Of a DNA stretch of 64,000 nt, positions 33,198-42,807 are shown piece by piece. Position numbers and translations under genes: made by a program. The notes under the pieces are model-generated. The model was not told the DNA's origin. It did not search any database and saw nothing but the letters and a program-made list of their open reading frames with translations. The stretch is taken from NCBI RefSeq assembly GCF_910589235.1, contig NC_060967.1, positions 5,776,661 to 5,840,660 on the forward strand, given 5' to 3'. This stretch comes from Vespa crabro. Taxonomy: Eukaryota; Arthropoda; Insecta; Hymenoptera; Vespidae. Position 1 is the first letter of the stretch. Every line of letters starts with the position of its first letter.

Positions 33198-33535
33198 AAT
33201 AAAATTGCTACAAATTTTAGTCCTCGTCTCCATCTTCTGATATTGGAAGTAATTTTGTTATGTGGAAGAATCCGGTTTCTTGTTTTCGTTTCCCTGTTTT
33301 TATTTCGTATATCGATTCTGAAATTTTTTTTTATTATTTGGAAAGGGCCAATTCTCAATTCGTCTAATTTCTTTCTATTCAATCTATTGCCATCTTCTAT
33401 ATATACCAAATCTCCTGTGTTAAATTGGTGATTCTTTCTATTCTTGTTAAATATTCTTTTGCTATATTCATGTGATCTTTTTGTTCTTTCTAGGGCTAGT
33501 TCTTTATCTCTTACCCTGTATCTTATTTTGTTTGC
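33198..33535 (-). pseudogene. Gypsy integrase C-terminal tail, copy 1
   Basis: On minus the frame includes ELALERTKRSHEYSKRIF-like text, HQFNTGDLVYIEDGNRLNRK and DELRIGPFQIIKK. It then runs, after a frameshift, to the same end as copy 2 (TGFFHITKLLPIS in copy 2). This is the basic C-terminal domain of Gypsy integrase. Upstream at about 33535 it is joined directly to pre-RT sequence, so RT, RNase H and the integrase core have been deleted. Confidence 0.8.
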
Positions 33536-33736
33536 TTTGACGAATTTAGATCCAATCTAAATTCGTCTTCATTCACATGTTTGTTAAAATTTACTTTAAC
33601 TTCTTTTATTTTTTCATTTCTATCCAATGTATTTATACGTTTTTTTGTTTGTGTTTCTCTCTTTTGAGATATCTGTAAGTTTTCATCCTGAGTTAGTTTG
33701 AATTTCTTTATCATATCCAACCCAATAATGAAATTT
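33536..33736 (-). pseudogene. Gypsy region between protease and RT, copy 1
   Basis: FIIGLDMIKKFKLTQDENLQ and KHVNEDEFRLDLNSS are shared with copy 3 (51110-50930), where they follow the protease. No function is assigned to the segment beyond linking protease and RT. In this copy it directly follows the foreign coiled-coil sequence in the same frame. Confidence 0.75.
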
Positions 33737-34506
33737 TCAAAATATTCATCTTCCGTTAATTCTTCAATTTCACTATCATTATCGGACATTTTTTTTGATT
33801 GCTGACTAAATACTTCCTTGGAATATTGTTTTTACATTTGCAAACATTTCTGTTCAAAATATGTTCTTAATTCTTCCATCTCTTTAGCATGACGTATTTC
33901 TAATTCGTTCATCAATTCATTCAATCCGATATTTCCTTCTTTCACATTAAGTAAAAGTGTTTGCATTGCTTTTAATTCCTTCGAACAATCTGCTTTAATA
34001 GCACTTATCTCATGTTCGTGCTGTTCAATAAAATTATCTATATCCTTTGGCAATTTATTCTTTTCTACTTGCAAATCGTCCAACGATTTAGGTAATACAT
34101 TTATTTCTTCCCAATCGGCTTTCAATTTTCTATTTTCATCCAATAAAGATAGCTTCTCCGATTTTAATTTGTCACATAACACGTAATATTGATGTAATTT
34201 GTTTGATATCTCATCATAATTTGATTGCTTTTCTATCAAATGTTCCATTTCCTTAAACAAATTCTTATTTTCTTGCGTAAAATATTTCACTTCATTTTAC
34301 ATAGATTTTATTTTCTCATCATATTGTTCCAAAATAACGTCTAAATTGTCAGTTTCGTTAAACGAATTTTGAGTGTCATTTGTTAAATCTTTAGTAGTCT
34401 TATTATATCTAAAATGTTTGGGTAAAGCTGCACAAAATTCTGACAATGGTAAAGACATGTCTATAGTACTGTAATGTATTGTCAATGTCTGATTTAATTT
34501 TTCCAC
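33737..34506 (-). pseudogene. Captured cellular coiled-coil coding sequence inside Gypsy copy 1
   Basis: About 257 codons on minus, in one frame except for two nonsense codons (TAA near 34294 and near 33832). They do not match copy 3, which has gag end and protease at this point. The left junction is MIEV then VEKLNQTLTIHYSTI, where copy 3 reads MIEVYLCKEP. The right junction is EELTEDEYFE then FIIGLDMIKKF, where copy 3 reads ERNDFEDFIIGLD. The protein is strongly charged, with heptad-like helical stretches (ELEIRHAKEMEELRTYFEQK, NRKLKADWEEINVLPKSLDD) and a Ser-rich acidic end (KKMSDNDSEIEELTEDEY). No intron is evident, so it was probably taken from an mRNA. The text reminds me of large centrosomal scaffolds of the pericentrin/AKAP9 type; this is a tentative recollection without a search. 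It replaces the protease, so the copy needs help in trans. Confidence 0.6.
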
Positions 34507-35430
34507 AACTTCTATCATCGAGTTGCTTTTGTTTATTCCGGTTTCTTTCGTGTTTTCTTTTTTAAACCAACAGGCTTCCTCTGAATGATATCTAATACCT
34601 TTGTTTAGTTTTTCACAGGTCCTACATGGTCTTTTTCCTTCAATTTTCTTATTATTATCTTGTCTTCCTCTTTCTTTTTTTTTAAATTGTTCTTACCTAT
34701 TAGATTTTCACATTTCTTTATCTCCTGTAATAGTTCTGTTGAGTTTTGACACTTTTCTCTGTCTATTTTATCTCTCATAAATTCTGATAGTCCTGCTGCT
34801 ATAAGCATTATCAGGGTCTTCGTACCTATATTCTTGTCCATATAGGAGTAGTAGTTTTTCCTTCTTCATAGCGTACTCCATCAGTGAACCTTCCTTATAT
34901 CTGTAGGATGTAGCGTATAATACCTGTATTCCATCCCTTGTCTGCAAATGATTTCAAGAACTTTTGTTTCCATTCGTTCCAACTAGCCTCCATTGTTAAC
35001 GCTGTTAATGTTGCTGAGTGCCAATCCAAACATGCTCTGTCATGGAATAATCTTAGGGTTTCGATTTTTGTGTTATCTCTATTAATTTTGACACTCTCTT
35101 TCAAATGTCTCCAACCATTGTTCTGCATTTGAATGTTTGCACCCAAATTTTTCGATCATAAATTGTCCCGATATGCCCTTTAAATCTATTCGGTGTTCTT
35201 TTTCCTGTGCGGGTTCAACTATGTCTGTTTCTACTACTCGTCTAGGTATAGATCATTAAATATTAAATTGCCATTCTCATCGAAATAGGTACTTTCCATT
35301 TCCTGTGAGCATTTAATCCATATTTTTTTCTCCTGGCCTCTTTGATCGAAGCTTTTTTTCATTCTCTTATAGCTTTCCGTTTTTATTAGTTCGCTGTGAG
35401 TACTTACAAACTTTTCATTTTCCGGCAATA
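34507..35430 (-). pseudogene. Gypsy gag remnant, copy 1
   Basis: Begins MPENEKFVSTHSELIKTESY at 35428 and has a stop after LIFNDLYLDE near 35236. It continues in other frames with the capsid-like CLDWHSATLTALTMEASWNE, KFLKSFADKGW (35040-34920) and DKNIGTKTLIMLIAAGLSEF (34841 down). A frameshift in a T-run near 34680 precedes the nucleocapsid piece, ending KSNSMIEV at 34507. Gag forms the particle and packages RNA. Copy 3 shows the same organisation with the zinc knuckle clearer. Several breaks prevent a full product. Confidence 0.75.
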
Positions 35431-35564
35431 TATATATTTTTCTTTGTCCTCAGTTGTGATAGAGGTTATAGCAATCACGTTTGTTTTTCTGTCGCTTGGT
35501 TATGCCACACATTTAAATGCGAACTGTAATTTTCTTTCCATTATAAACAAAATTGTCGTTTTAT

Positions 35565-35947
35565 AATATCTTATTTTTTATAGTAACTCGTATTAGTTAG
35601 GGTGAAGTGATAAACGAAAATATGTTTCTCTGTGAACAAAGAAATGAGAATATTTATTAATCATAACTTAATTGCTACTTAATCTTACCAGTAAACAATG
35701 AAACGACAATTCACGTTTATTGTTCACTCTGTTAAATTTTATTTACTAATTATTATTCACACGGTTAAATTTTCTATTGCACTCTCGTGCTACTTCTCTC
35801 GTCTACGTTCTATTTCTTACTGCCCGTTTCTCTCCCCCAATTCTTAACGGCTCGATTTGTAGGTAACAAAAGAATTTGTAGATAACAAACGACAAAGGCC
35901 ATGAGACGCGCGACAAATCTATCTGAAGAAAGTATACCTCCTTTACA
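35565..35947 (-). repeat. 5' LTR of Gypsy copy 1
   Basis: On minus it starts TGTAAAGGAGGTATACTTTC, continues with CTCATGGCC, AATCGAGCCGTTAAGAATTG and CTTCACCCTAACTAATACGA, and ends near TAAGATATTATA. It is followed by the leader AAAACGACAATTTTGTTTAT. It contains the roughly 63-base segment bounded by TGTGAACAAAG-type sequence that defines the Y form of this LTR. Outside, on plus, lies TATATATTCACATATATAT. Confidence 0.78.
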
Positions 35948-36240
35948 TATATATTCACATATATATCTTTCACGAATGTGTAAGATCAAGGGTTTAGAGC
36001 GAATGATTGAAACAATTAATCTCACAAAATAATTTGAAGATTATATATGTGTATATATATAATAATACTACTTACGGTCCGTTCGAAAACACAAAATCTT
36101 ACAGAATGACCTATTTTTGCCTTTCAAGTTCTTTTTCTATCGTAACTGTTTTACAAACTGTTTTTCAATCGTAACATTCATTCACCTGAATGCCTGAATG
36201 TCTATACTACACGCTTAGCAATAACAATTCTGATATACGT

Positions 36241-36281
<41 letters not shown>

Positions 36282-36639
36282 CGATGTAGAGAAAAGGCGA
36301 TATAATACATAATATATAATACAATCAATTGAATAAATAACCTAAAAATGATTGCATTAATCACTATTATAACGCTAACAAAGAATACACATTACGAATA
36401 TAAGAGCTGAAAATCCTAAAACAAGTACAACGCAATAAGCTCCACGAGGGACATGTCTAGATTACAATTTTATTTTCACAAATATATCTCAAATGCATCA
36501 CTTATACGACTTGCAAATGCTACACTATAGAAATCACATGTTTAGCCGCCGATTAGTATATTGGAAGAATCTGTAATTTAAAAGAAATAAAGTTGATTTA
36601 CTTGTAATTAGCAGAACGACGAACTTCTTGGCAAATTGT
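35948..36639. other. No gene seen; contains a (TA)n tract
   Basis: AT-rich, with (AT)n at 36244-36272. No coding sequence is supported. Confidence 0.5.
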
Positions 36640-37061
36640 GCCAGCACGCGCAATCTTAAATGGTCTTGATAATAATAGCAGTAGACGATGTCTGTGGGTT
36701 TATCGTTGACAATCCACTATGTAAAGAGAAACTTTGCACATCAAGTAACAATTGTGATGTTTATTTAGCTTTGTTCAGTGTATAGCAGGTATAATTAGAC
36801 TATAACTTCCAGCAGTTATGACTGTGGTCTCTAGGAGAGTCGAAGAAAGAACAATGATTTTCTATATGTTTCCGGCGTCTTTTTCGTCACCTTTGTATAT
36901 TGGTTTCCCGTGTGTACGATTGGTGACGCGAATACACGTTAGTTTTGTGTCTTGCCGGAAGAGGCGTAACAAGTCCCACATATGTAGCACCATCTTGTGA
37001 ACATTTCGTACAATAGACCAGGGCCGAATTAATAGTTCGCAAGTCATATGCCTTTCCAACA
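36640..37061 (-). repeat. LTR and start of leader of Gypsy family B
   Basis: On minus the LTR starts TGTTGGAAAGGCATATGACT at 37061 and ends TTTCTCTTTACA at about 36720 (342 bases). It has a possible polyadenylation signal (GCTAAATAAACATC) near 36760. The following leader, TAGTGGATTGTCAACGATAA, matches the leader of the family B element near 26255. No gag or pol follows, so this is the 5' end of a truncated copy. Confidence 0.65.
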
Positions 37062-39410
37062 TATATATTTGGTTCCTTCATTCAATCCACGAAAGGAATA
37101 GTACATCCTGTAAATTTTATAAAAGTTTTAAGACATATCAAAATTCTATAGCTTTTTATACGTATACGTTTTCAGCTATGAAAGTGATAATATGTCAATT
37201 TATCTAAAAGTTGTGAAGACGTTCCTAAAGCAATCATCCTCATCGCGTACATTTGCTACAACAGATGAATACATCAGAGCGAAAAATAAATCGAATAATA
37301 AATAAATTTATCTGCGTAATAAATTTCAATCTTTCTTATAAATATTTTGAAGAAATAATATTTATCTGTATCTATTCATTTTCATTTAAAAACGTCTATT
37401 AATATAGAATTTATAATTGAAATGAAATATTACGAATCGATACAAGTCGGAAATCTTACGAAATGTTCGGACGATTTCTAAGTAGAAGAAAGTGAAGCGA
37501 CAAATTTGTGGCAAAGTAATAATTTTAAGTAAGTTAAAAAAATAATCGGATAAAGAAGGCTATTATATAAATCTTTCGTTATATATATTTGTCTCGAAGA
37601 TTATTGTTGTACTCTTTTGAAAGAAATTAAATCCTCTAAAATCCAATTTTTTTTCGTGTCTACACACAAAATTATATATTGTATGAAAGTTATATAATAT
37701 TATTTCTACTAGTACAATTATACTATATACTAATTGTATGTATTACTTACATTTACTTTTTCATATTATACATGAAAAAGACTAAACAACAGAAAAAAAG
37801 AAAACTGGTTGTGTATCTATCACATAATGAAAGTGAAACTTCTTTAATTAATTTATTTTTATTTAATATAGTTTTTCAATTTTAATCTTCCTTGTTATTC
37901 CCGTGTTCAGTTGCTCTATCAGCAAGTTTTAAAGGCAAGAGGATAGAACAACAGTAAGAGAGAGAGAGAGAGAGAAAGAGAGATTTTAAATAGTTATAAA
38001 TTATATTAAAAATATTGAAAGTAACTTATTTATATAAAAGTATTGTTTTATTCTAATCCTATATGACGTGATCAACAGACAGGCATCGGGACTGGAGGAA
38101 TGATAATAAGAATTTGAAAAACAAAGGATGAATCAGGAGGATACTAGTAAGAAATGAGAAACAGAGAGAATGAAAAAGGTAAAGAAGCGAAAGCTTCATC
38201 CGCTCTCTCACGCTTAAGATAAACAATAGCTCGCAACTTATGCTCTGTTTCACTTTCTATCTCTCTCTCTCTATTGCTACTTCTGTATACCTACTTCTTT
38301 TTATACTCTATCTCACTCTCTCTCCCTTTCTCTTCCTATTTCTTTTTCTTTTATTCTATTTCATTCTCGATGTTAACTATATTTAATTCGTATACATCAA
38401 CTATGCTTTCAAAAACACAAACAATCTTAACATTATTGCTACGTGCTTTAACATCACTCTTTTTATTTCACACGTTGTAAAATAAATAACTAATAACCTT
38501 ACAGAATATTTTTATTTATTTAATCAAACCTATGTCTTCCGTAAACCTATAATATATATAAGAATATTTCCTTTTTCATTAAAAAAAAAGCATTTTCAAT
38601 AAAATAAACACTTTTTTTTTTTTTTAACTTTTGAATCTTATTCTTTCAAATCAAGTACCGTTTTGTAATTGAATGTAATATGTGGTCGTTTTAATTTAAC
38701 TTAGCGATGATGAAAAACAATTTTATATAAATTAGTTGATTCCTGGACATATTTAATAAAATTAACACTAAGACTTTCTCATCTTTTGATTTCCAGTTAT
38801 TCTGATTATCTTGTGTCAGAAAATTTATTCCATTTATATACAACCACAATTTGTTGCAAATGAGGAAGCTTTTTATCTGCAGCTTCCAGATTTATAATTT
38901 GTATCGCTCAAAGCTTTTTAACTTGATGCGTTGAAGCATAGTAGCCATGTTCTTTTTACTCTTTTTATTTCACAATGTAAAATATATTCTTATGCGTTTT
39001 CATGCGTTTCCTTTCTCTATTTTAATTCTACTGCACATTTGGGCTCATAATCTATTAGTTTACGACGAAGAAAATGATTGTATGTGATGGAATAACAATT
39101 AAAAACTTGTAAGTAATGCGAAAAAATTACGTAACTTATTGTGATATCGTTGCCAAAATCATCAACTGACAAAATCGTGATAATAATATTAGGATCCCTA
39201 TGACATATGAATATTATAAAGAGTGCTATGATAGACTCATCTTAAATTGATTTGCAACGAAAAAGAAAATACAGTTGGTCGCCACGTGTTCGTATTAGTC
39301 ATGTCATTAGAATCTTGTTTGTCACTCTAGGAACGAATTATTTTTAGATTCTTGACAGCAGGTAAATATAACAAATTTTTAAATTCAGTGAATATAAATA
39401 TATTAAATAA
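37062..39410. other. AT-rich DNA, no gene resolved
   Basis: Contains an (AG)n microsatellite at about 37951-37983, CT-rich sequence at 38250-38350, and A and T runs near 38580-38625. Open frames here are short and of biased composition. No family was recognised. Confidence 0.45.
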
Positions 39411-39657
39411 TTAACCCTTTGCAGTCTGTGTCCCCGTAGCGGGGACATTTCTAAATCATCGTAGAAGTCGGTGTCCTCGTGGCGGGGTCATTTTAAGATT
39501 AAAAATTTTATATTCTTACGTATTATAAGTAGTATTAAATACAACAAATCAGTTTCAACAAATTCTGTATATTGACATCCTGTACGGAAAAGTAATTGCG
39601 AAACGATATTGCTCCGACCTATTGATACTACCAAAAGCGAAATCTGCAATGGGTTAA
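39411..39657. mobile_element. piggyBac-type MITE, 247 bp
   Basis: Left end TTAACCCTTTGCAGTCTG at 39411, right end AATCTGCAATGGGTTAA finishing at 39657. Both carry TTAA. Just inside the left end are two related hairpins, GTCCCCGTAGCGGGGACATT and GTCCTCGTGGCGGGGTCATT. There is no coding sequence. It is a fifth end family in this window. Confidence 0.8.
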
Positions 39658-39680
39658 ACAAAGTTATATATATATATATA

Positions 39681-40391
39681 TGTAAAGAAAGTATACTTTC
39701 TCCAGGTAGATTTGTCACGCGTCTCATGGCCCGCCCTTCTTTTGTTTTTGTTATCTACAAATTCTTTTGTTACCTACAAATCGAGCCGTTAAGATTTGGG
39801 GAGAGAAACTGGCAGTAAGAAATAGAACGTAGACGAGAGAAGTAGTACGAGAGTAAAATATAAAATTTAACAGAGTGAACAATAAACGTGAATTGTCGTT
39901 TCTTTTTTCACAGAGAAACATATTTCCGTTTGTCACTTCACCCTAATTAAAACGAGTTAAAATAAAAAAATTAAGATATTATATATATATATATCTATAT
40001 AACTATATATATAATATCTTAATTTTTTCTATTTTTACTCGTTTTAATTAGGGTGAAGTGACAAACGGAAATATGTTTCTCTGTGAACAAAGGAATAAAT
40101 CTTTATTTGTTAGTTAATGCTTAGCTCTTAATTACTCTTACCTGTGAACAAAGAAACGACAATTTACGTTTATTATTCACAATATTAAATCTTATTTAAT
40201 ATATATTACAAATTTTCTTATAGTTCTCGTGTTACTTTTCTCTTCTACGTTATATTTCATACTGTCCGTTTCTCTTCCAAATCTTAACGGCTCGGTTTGT
40301 AGGTCACAAAAGAAATTGTAAATAATAAAGGACAATGGAAGGGCGGGTTATGAGACGCAAATCTATCTGAAGAAAGTATACTTTCTTTACA
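39681..40391. repeat. Palindromic pair of LTR arms, copy 2
   Basis: The left arm begins TGTAAAGAAAGTATACTTTC and the right arm ends with its exact complement, GAAAGTATACTTTCTTTACA. The arms meet near 39990-40010 in (AT)n between AATTAAGATATT and AATATCTTAATT. The left arm is the X form (CCAGGTAGATTTGTCACGCG). The right arm is the Y form (its complement begins TCAGATAGATTTGCGTCTC), which has an extra segment of about 63 bases. The right arm is the true 3' LTR because it adjoins the polypurine tract. Confidence 0.85.
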
Positions 40392-40411
40392 TCTCCCCCC
40401 CCCCCCCCCAC
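40392..40411 (-). promoter_or_regulatory. Polypurine tract of Gypsy copy 2
   Basis: A C-run on plus reads on minus as a G-run followed by AGA, immediately before the LTR start TGTAAAG. Primer tracts for plus-strand DNA synthesis stand in just this place. The same run is at 33179-33195 in copy 1 and about 49533-49547 in copy 3. Confidence 0.75.
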
Positions 40412-40431
40412 GGATAAAGTGTCTACAATTT

Positions 40432-42672
40432 TTAGTCCTCTTCTCCATCTTCTGATATCGGAAGTAGTTTTGTTATGTGGAAGAATCCGGTTTCTTGTTT
40501 CTGTTTCCCTGTTTTTATTTCATATATAGACTCTGAAATTTTTTTTATTATTTGGAAAGGGCCAATTCTCAATTCGTCTAATTTCTTTCTATTCAACCTA
40601 TTGCCATCTTCTATATATACCAAATCTCCTGTGTTAAATTGATGATTCTTTCTATTCTTGTTAAATATTCTTTTGTTATATTCATGTGATCTTTTTGTTC
40701 TTTCTAGGGCTAGTTCTTTATTTCTTATCCAATTTTCTTTATCATTTTTTCTTTTTTTTATCTCTTCGGGTAGGATGCTGTTGATTGTGCCATCTAACAA
40801 ATATTTAGGCGTGAAGCCGGTTACTGTATGCTCTGTTTCATTGTATTTATCCAAACATTCTCTAGCGATCGTTGTCCAAGCTCTTTTTTTTCCTTTCTCG
40901 TTTATTCTGCATCTTATTTTGTTTACTAATGTCTGATTCAGTCTCTCGTTCAGACCGTTGGAAAAGGGCGTATTGACAGCCGTAAAAATCAGTTTCGTAT
41001 CCTTTTTTATGAGAAATTCCCTAAATTCTTTTGAGTTTATTCCCGGGTATTGATCTGCGAGTATCACTCCTATTTTGTCAGTTTCTAGTATTCCACTTAT
41101 CAGCTTGACGAAATCCGTTGCACTCTGGGTTTTTGATGTTCTCATGAACGCGTATCTTGTAAAATGATCCACCAGTAGATGAAGGTATCTTTTTGTTGAT
41201 CTTTGTCCTCCGAAGCCTCCGATGGTGTCTATTGACATGATTTCGAACGGTTTCGTTGCCGGTCCTAGTTGTGACAACCGTCCATATTTTCCTTGCCCCC
41301 TGGATTTGTTCTTAATGCATATTTTGCAGTTTTGGCAAACTTTTTTTATATTTGCCGTCATTCCTTTAGCTGTGTAATAAGGAGATATCCTGCTTATCAT
41401 TTGTTTGATGCCTATATGACACCATTCAGAATTTATTTCTTTAATTAATTTTAAGCTTAGTTCTGTAGATAAGATTATTTTTTCTTTGTTTCTAATTTTT
41501 TTATAGAATATCCCGTCTTTTTCTATTAGTTTTGATTTGGTTTTTTGCAATGTTATATTTTCTTTTTGATCTGTTTTTATTTCTTTTATTTTTATTAGGT
41601 TGATTATTCTTAGTATTTCTTCCGTATTTTCGGATGATTCCAGTACTGGATTTCTGCTTAGACTATCTGCTTCAGCGTTATCTTTTCCCGGAATATATTT
41701 TATTTGAAAGTCATATTGAGATAAATAATATGTTAATTCTCCAAGTTCTTCATCTGTTCTAGCTTTTATGTTCATACCTTCTAATGGTTTATGGTCTGTG
41801 AATATCGTGAATTTTCTTCCGATCAACCAATGTTGCCAATATTTTACCGCTTCCTTGATTGCCAGGCATTCTAAGTAAATTGCCTTTTTTCTCTTTTGTG
41901 AATCATTTAACTTTTTCGAAAAGTATGCTACTGGCTTTTCTTTACCATCACTCTGTACTTGCTTAAATATCGCACCAATGCCTTCCAGTGAAGCATCCGT
42001 GTAAATCCTTATTGGTAAATTCCTGTCAAATATTTGCAACACTTGTTGAGAGCATAGTAAATTTTTTATACCTTTGAAGGATTTCTCACATTCTTCAGAC
42101 CATATGAACTTTTCATTTTTCCTTAACAGTCTATGTAATGGGTCTAGTAGTATTGAGCTTTTCGGTATGTATTCGTGATAAAAGTTTATTTTTCCAAGAA
42201 ATTGTCTAATGTTCTTTTGAGTTTTTGGAGTAGGAAAATTTCCTATTGAAATTAGATTATCCTTTACTGGTCTTACTGTATTGTGCTCTATTATGTGTCC
42301 GAGATATTTCACTGATTCTGTTGCAAATGTACATTTTTTAAATTTTAGTCTGAAACCTTCGTTTACTATTGCCTTCATTACTCTTTCTATGTGTTCTATG
42401 TGTTCTTCAAATGATACTGAAAAAATTAATATGTCGTCTATGTAATTCTCTGAAAAATCTTTCAGTTTGTGCTTTCTTAGAATATTCGATAATATTCTTT
42501 GGAAAATGGCTGGTGATGTTTTTAGTCCGAACGGTAGACATGTCCATTGGAAGTATCCCTTTTGTGTAACGAATCCAGCTTTTTGTCTATCTTCAATACG
42601 TAATGGAATTGAACAGAAGGCGGAATTTATATCTAATGTGGTGAAGTATTTACAGTTTCTTGCTTTTAATAT
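40432..42672 (-). CDS. Gypsy pol fragment: RT, RNase H, integrase, uninterrupted
   Basis: An open frame of 746 codons on minus, starting at the LTR junction within RT and ending at TAG/TAA near 40432. The longest ATG-started part begins at 42378. RT holds FQWTCLPFGLKTSPAIFQ and the catalytic YIDD near 42430-42444. RNase H begins IRIYTDASLEGIGAIF and has FTIFTDHKPLEG. The integrase zinc domain keeps CQNCKIC but only one clear His (EWCHIGIKQM). The core has SIDTIGGFGG, ILADQYPGINSKEF and NGLNERLNQTL, giving the D, D and E of the catalytic triad. The C-terminal domain has FNTGDLVYIEDG and ends in an acidic tail. It would be fully functional-looking apart from the missing N-terminal part of RT. 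Confidence 0.88.
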   Translation of the reverse strand: MLKARNCKYFTTLDINSAFCSIPLRIEDRQKAGFVTQKGYFQWTCLPFGLKTSPAIFQRILSNILRKHKLKDFSENYIDDILIFSVSFEEHIEHIERVMKAIVNEGFRLKFKKCTFATESVKYLGHIIEHNTVRPVKDNLISIGNFPTPKTQKNIRQFLGKINFYHEYIPKSSILLDPLHRLLRKNEKFIWSEECEKSFKGIKNLLCSQQVLQIFDRNLPIRIYTDASLEGIGAIFKQVQSDGKEKPVAYFSKKLNDSQKRKKAIYLECLAIKEAVKYWQHWLIGRKFTIFTDHKPLEGMNIKARTDEELGELTYYLSQYDFQIKYIPGKDNAEADSLSRNPVLESSENTEEILRIINLIKIKEIKTDQKENITLQKTKSKLIEKDGIFYKKIRNKEKIILSTELSLKLIKEINSEWCHIGIKQMISRISPYYTAKGMTANIKKVCQNCKICIKNKSRGQGKYGRLSQLGPATKPFEIMSIDTIGGFGGQRSTKRYLHLLVDHFTRYAFMRTSKTQSATDFVKLISGILETDKIGVILADQYPGINSKEFREFLIKKDTKLIFTAVNTPFSNGLNERLNQTLVNKIRCRINEKGKKRAWTTIARECLDKYNETEHTVTGFTPKYLLDGTINSILPEEIKKRKNDKENWIRNKELALERTKRSHEYNKRIFNKNRKNHQFNTGDLVYIEDGNRLNRKKLDELRIGPFQIIKKISESIYEIKTGKQKQETGFFHITKLLPISEDGEED

Positions 42673-42807
42673 TCATACTGTCCGTTTCTCTTCCAAATCT
42701 TAACGGCTCGGTTTGTAGGTCACAAAAGAAATTGTAAATAATAAAGGACAATGGAAGGGCGGGTTATGAGACGCAAATCCATCTGAAGAAAGTATACTTT
42801 CTTTACA
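42673..42807 (-). repeat. Truncated 5' LTR of Gypsy copy 2
   Basis: Matches 40257-40391 almost exactly (CATCTG instead of TATCTG is the one difference seen). It is fused to RT at 42672 at a TTCATACTG-like junction, with TATTTCATACTG in the intact LTR suggesting short homology. (TA)n follows outside. Confidence 0.8.

Larger units (their letters stand above)
32948..35947 (-). mobile_element. Ty3/Gypsy family A, copy 1, carrying captured coding sequence
   Basis: A 3.0 kb minus-strand element. High-coordinate end: LTR (about 35565-35947), leader, gag. Then comes a foreign coiled-coil segment in place of protease, a short pol piece, a deletion that removes RT, RNase H and most of integrase, and the integrase tail. 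A C-run at 33182-33195 follows; on minus it is a G-rich polypurine tract beside the 3' LTR tip AAAGTATACTTTCTTTACA. The outer low-coordinate end is an inverted LTR arm (32948-33160). Both outer ends sit in TA-rich sequence. It is an internally deleted, non-autonomous copy. Confidence 0.82.
39681..42807 (-). mobile_element. Ty3/Gypsy family A, copy 2
   Basis: A 3.1 kb minus-strand copy with a long intact pol frame. Low-coordinate end: a 711-bp inverted pair of LTR arms (39681-40391). High-coordinate end: only the outer 135 bases of the 5' LTR (42673-42807), joined directly to RT, so gag, leader, protease and the first part of RT are deleted. The 135 bases match 40257-40391 with only one difference that I can see, which suggests a recent insertion. 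Both outer ends abut (TA)n. Confidence 0.85.

Noticed and set aside
36887..37081. Short minus-strand protein starting MKEPNIYVGKAYDLRT
   Set aside because: It lies mostly within a Gypsy family B LTR with terminal TG/CA and a matching leader, so the frame is incidental.
40392..40411. Poly-C run suspected to be a sequencing artefact
   Set aside because: The same run occurs at the same place in three Gypsy copies and fits a polypurine tract on the minus strand.
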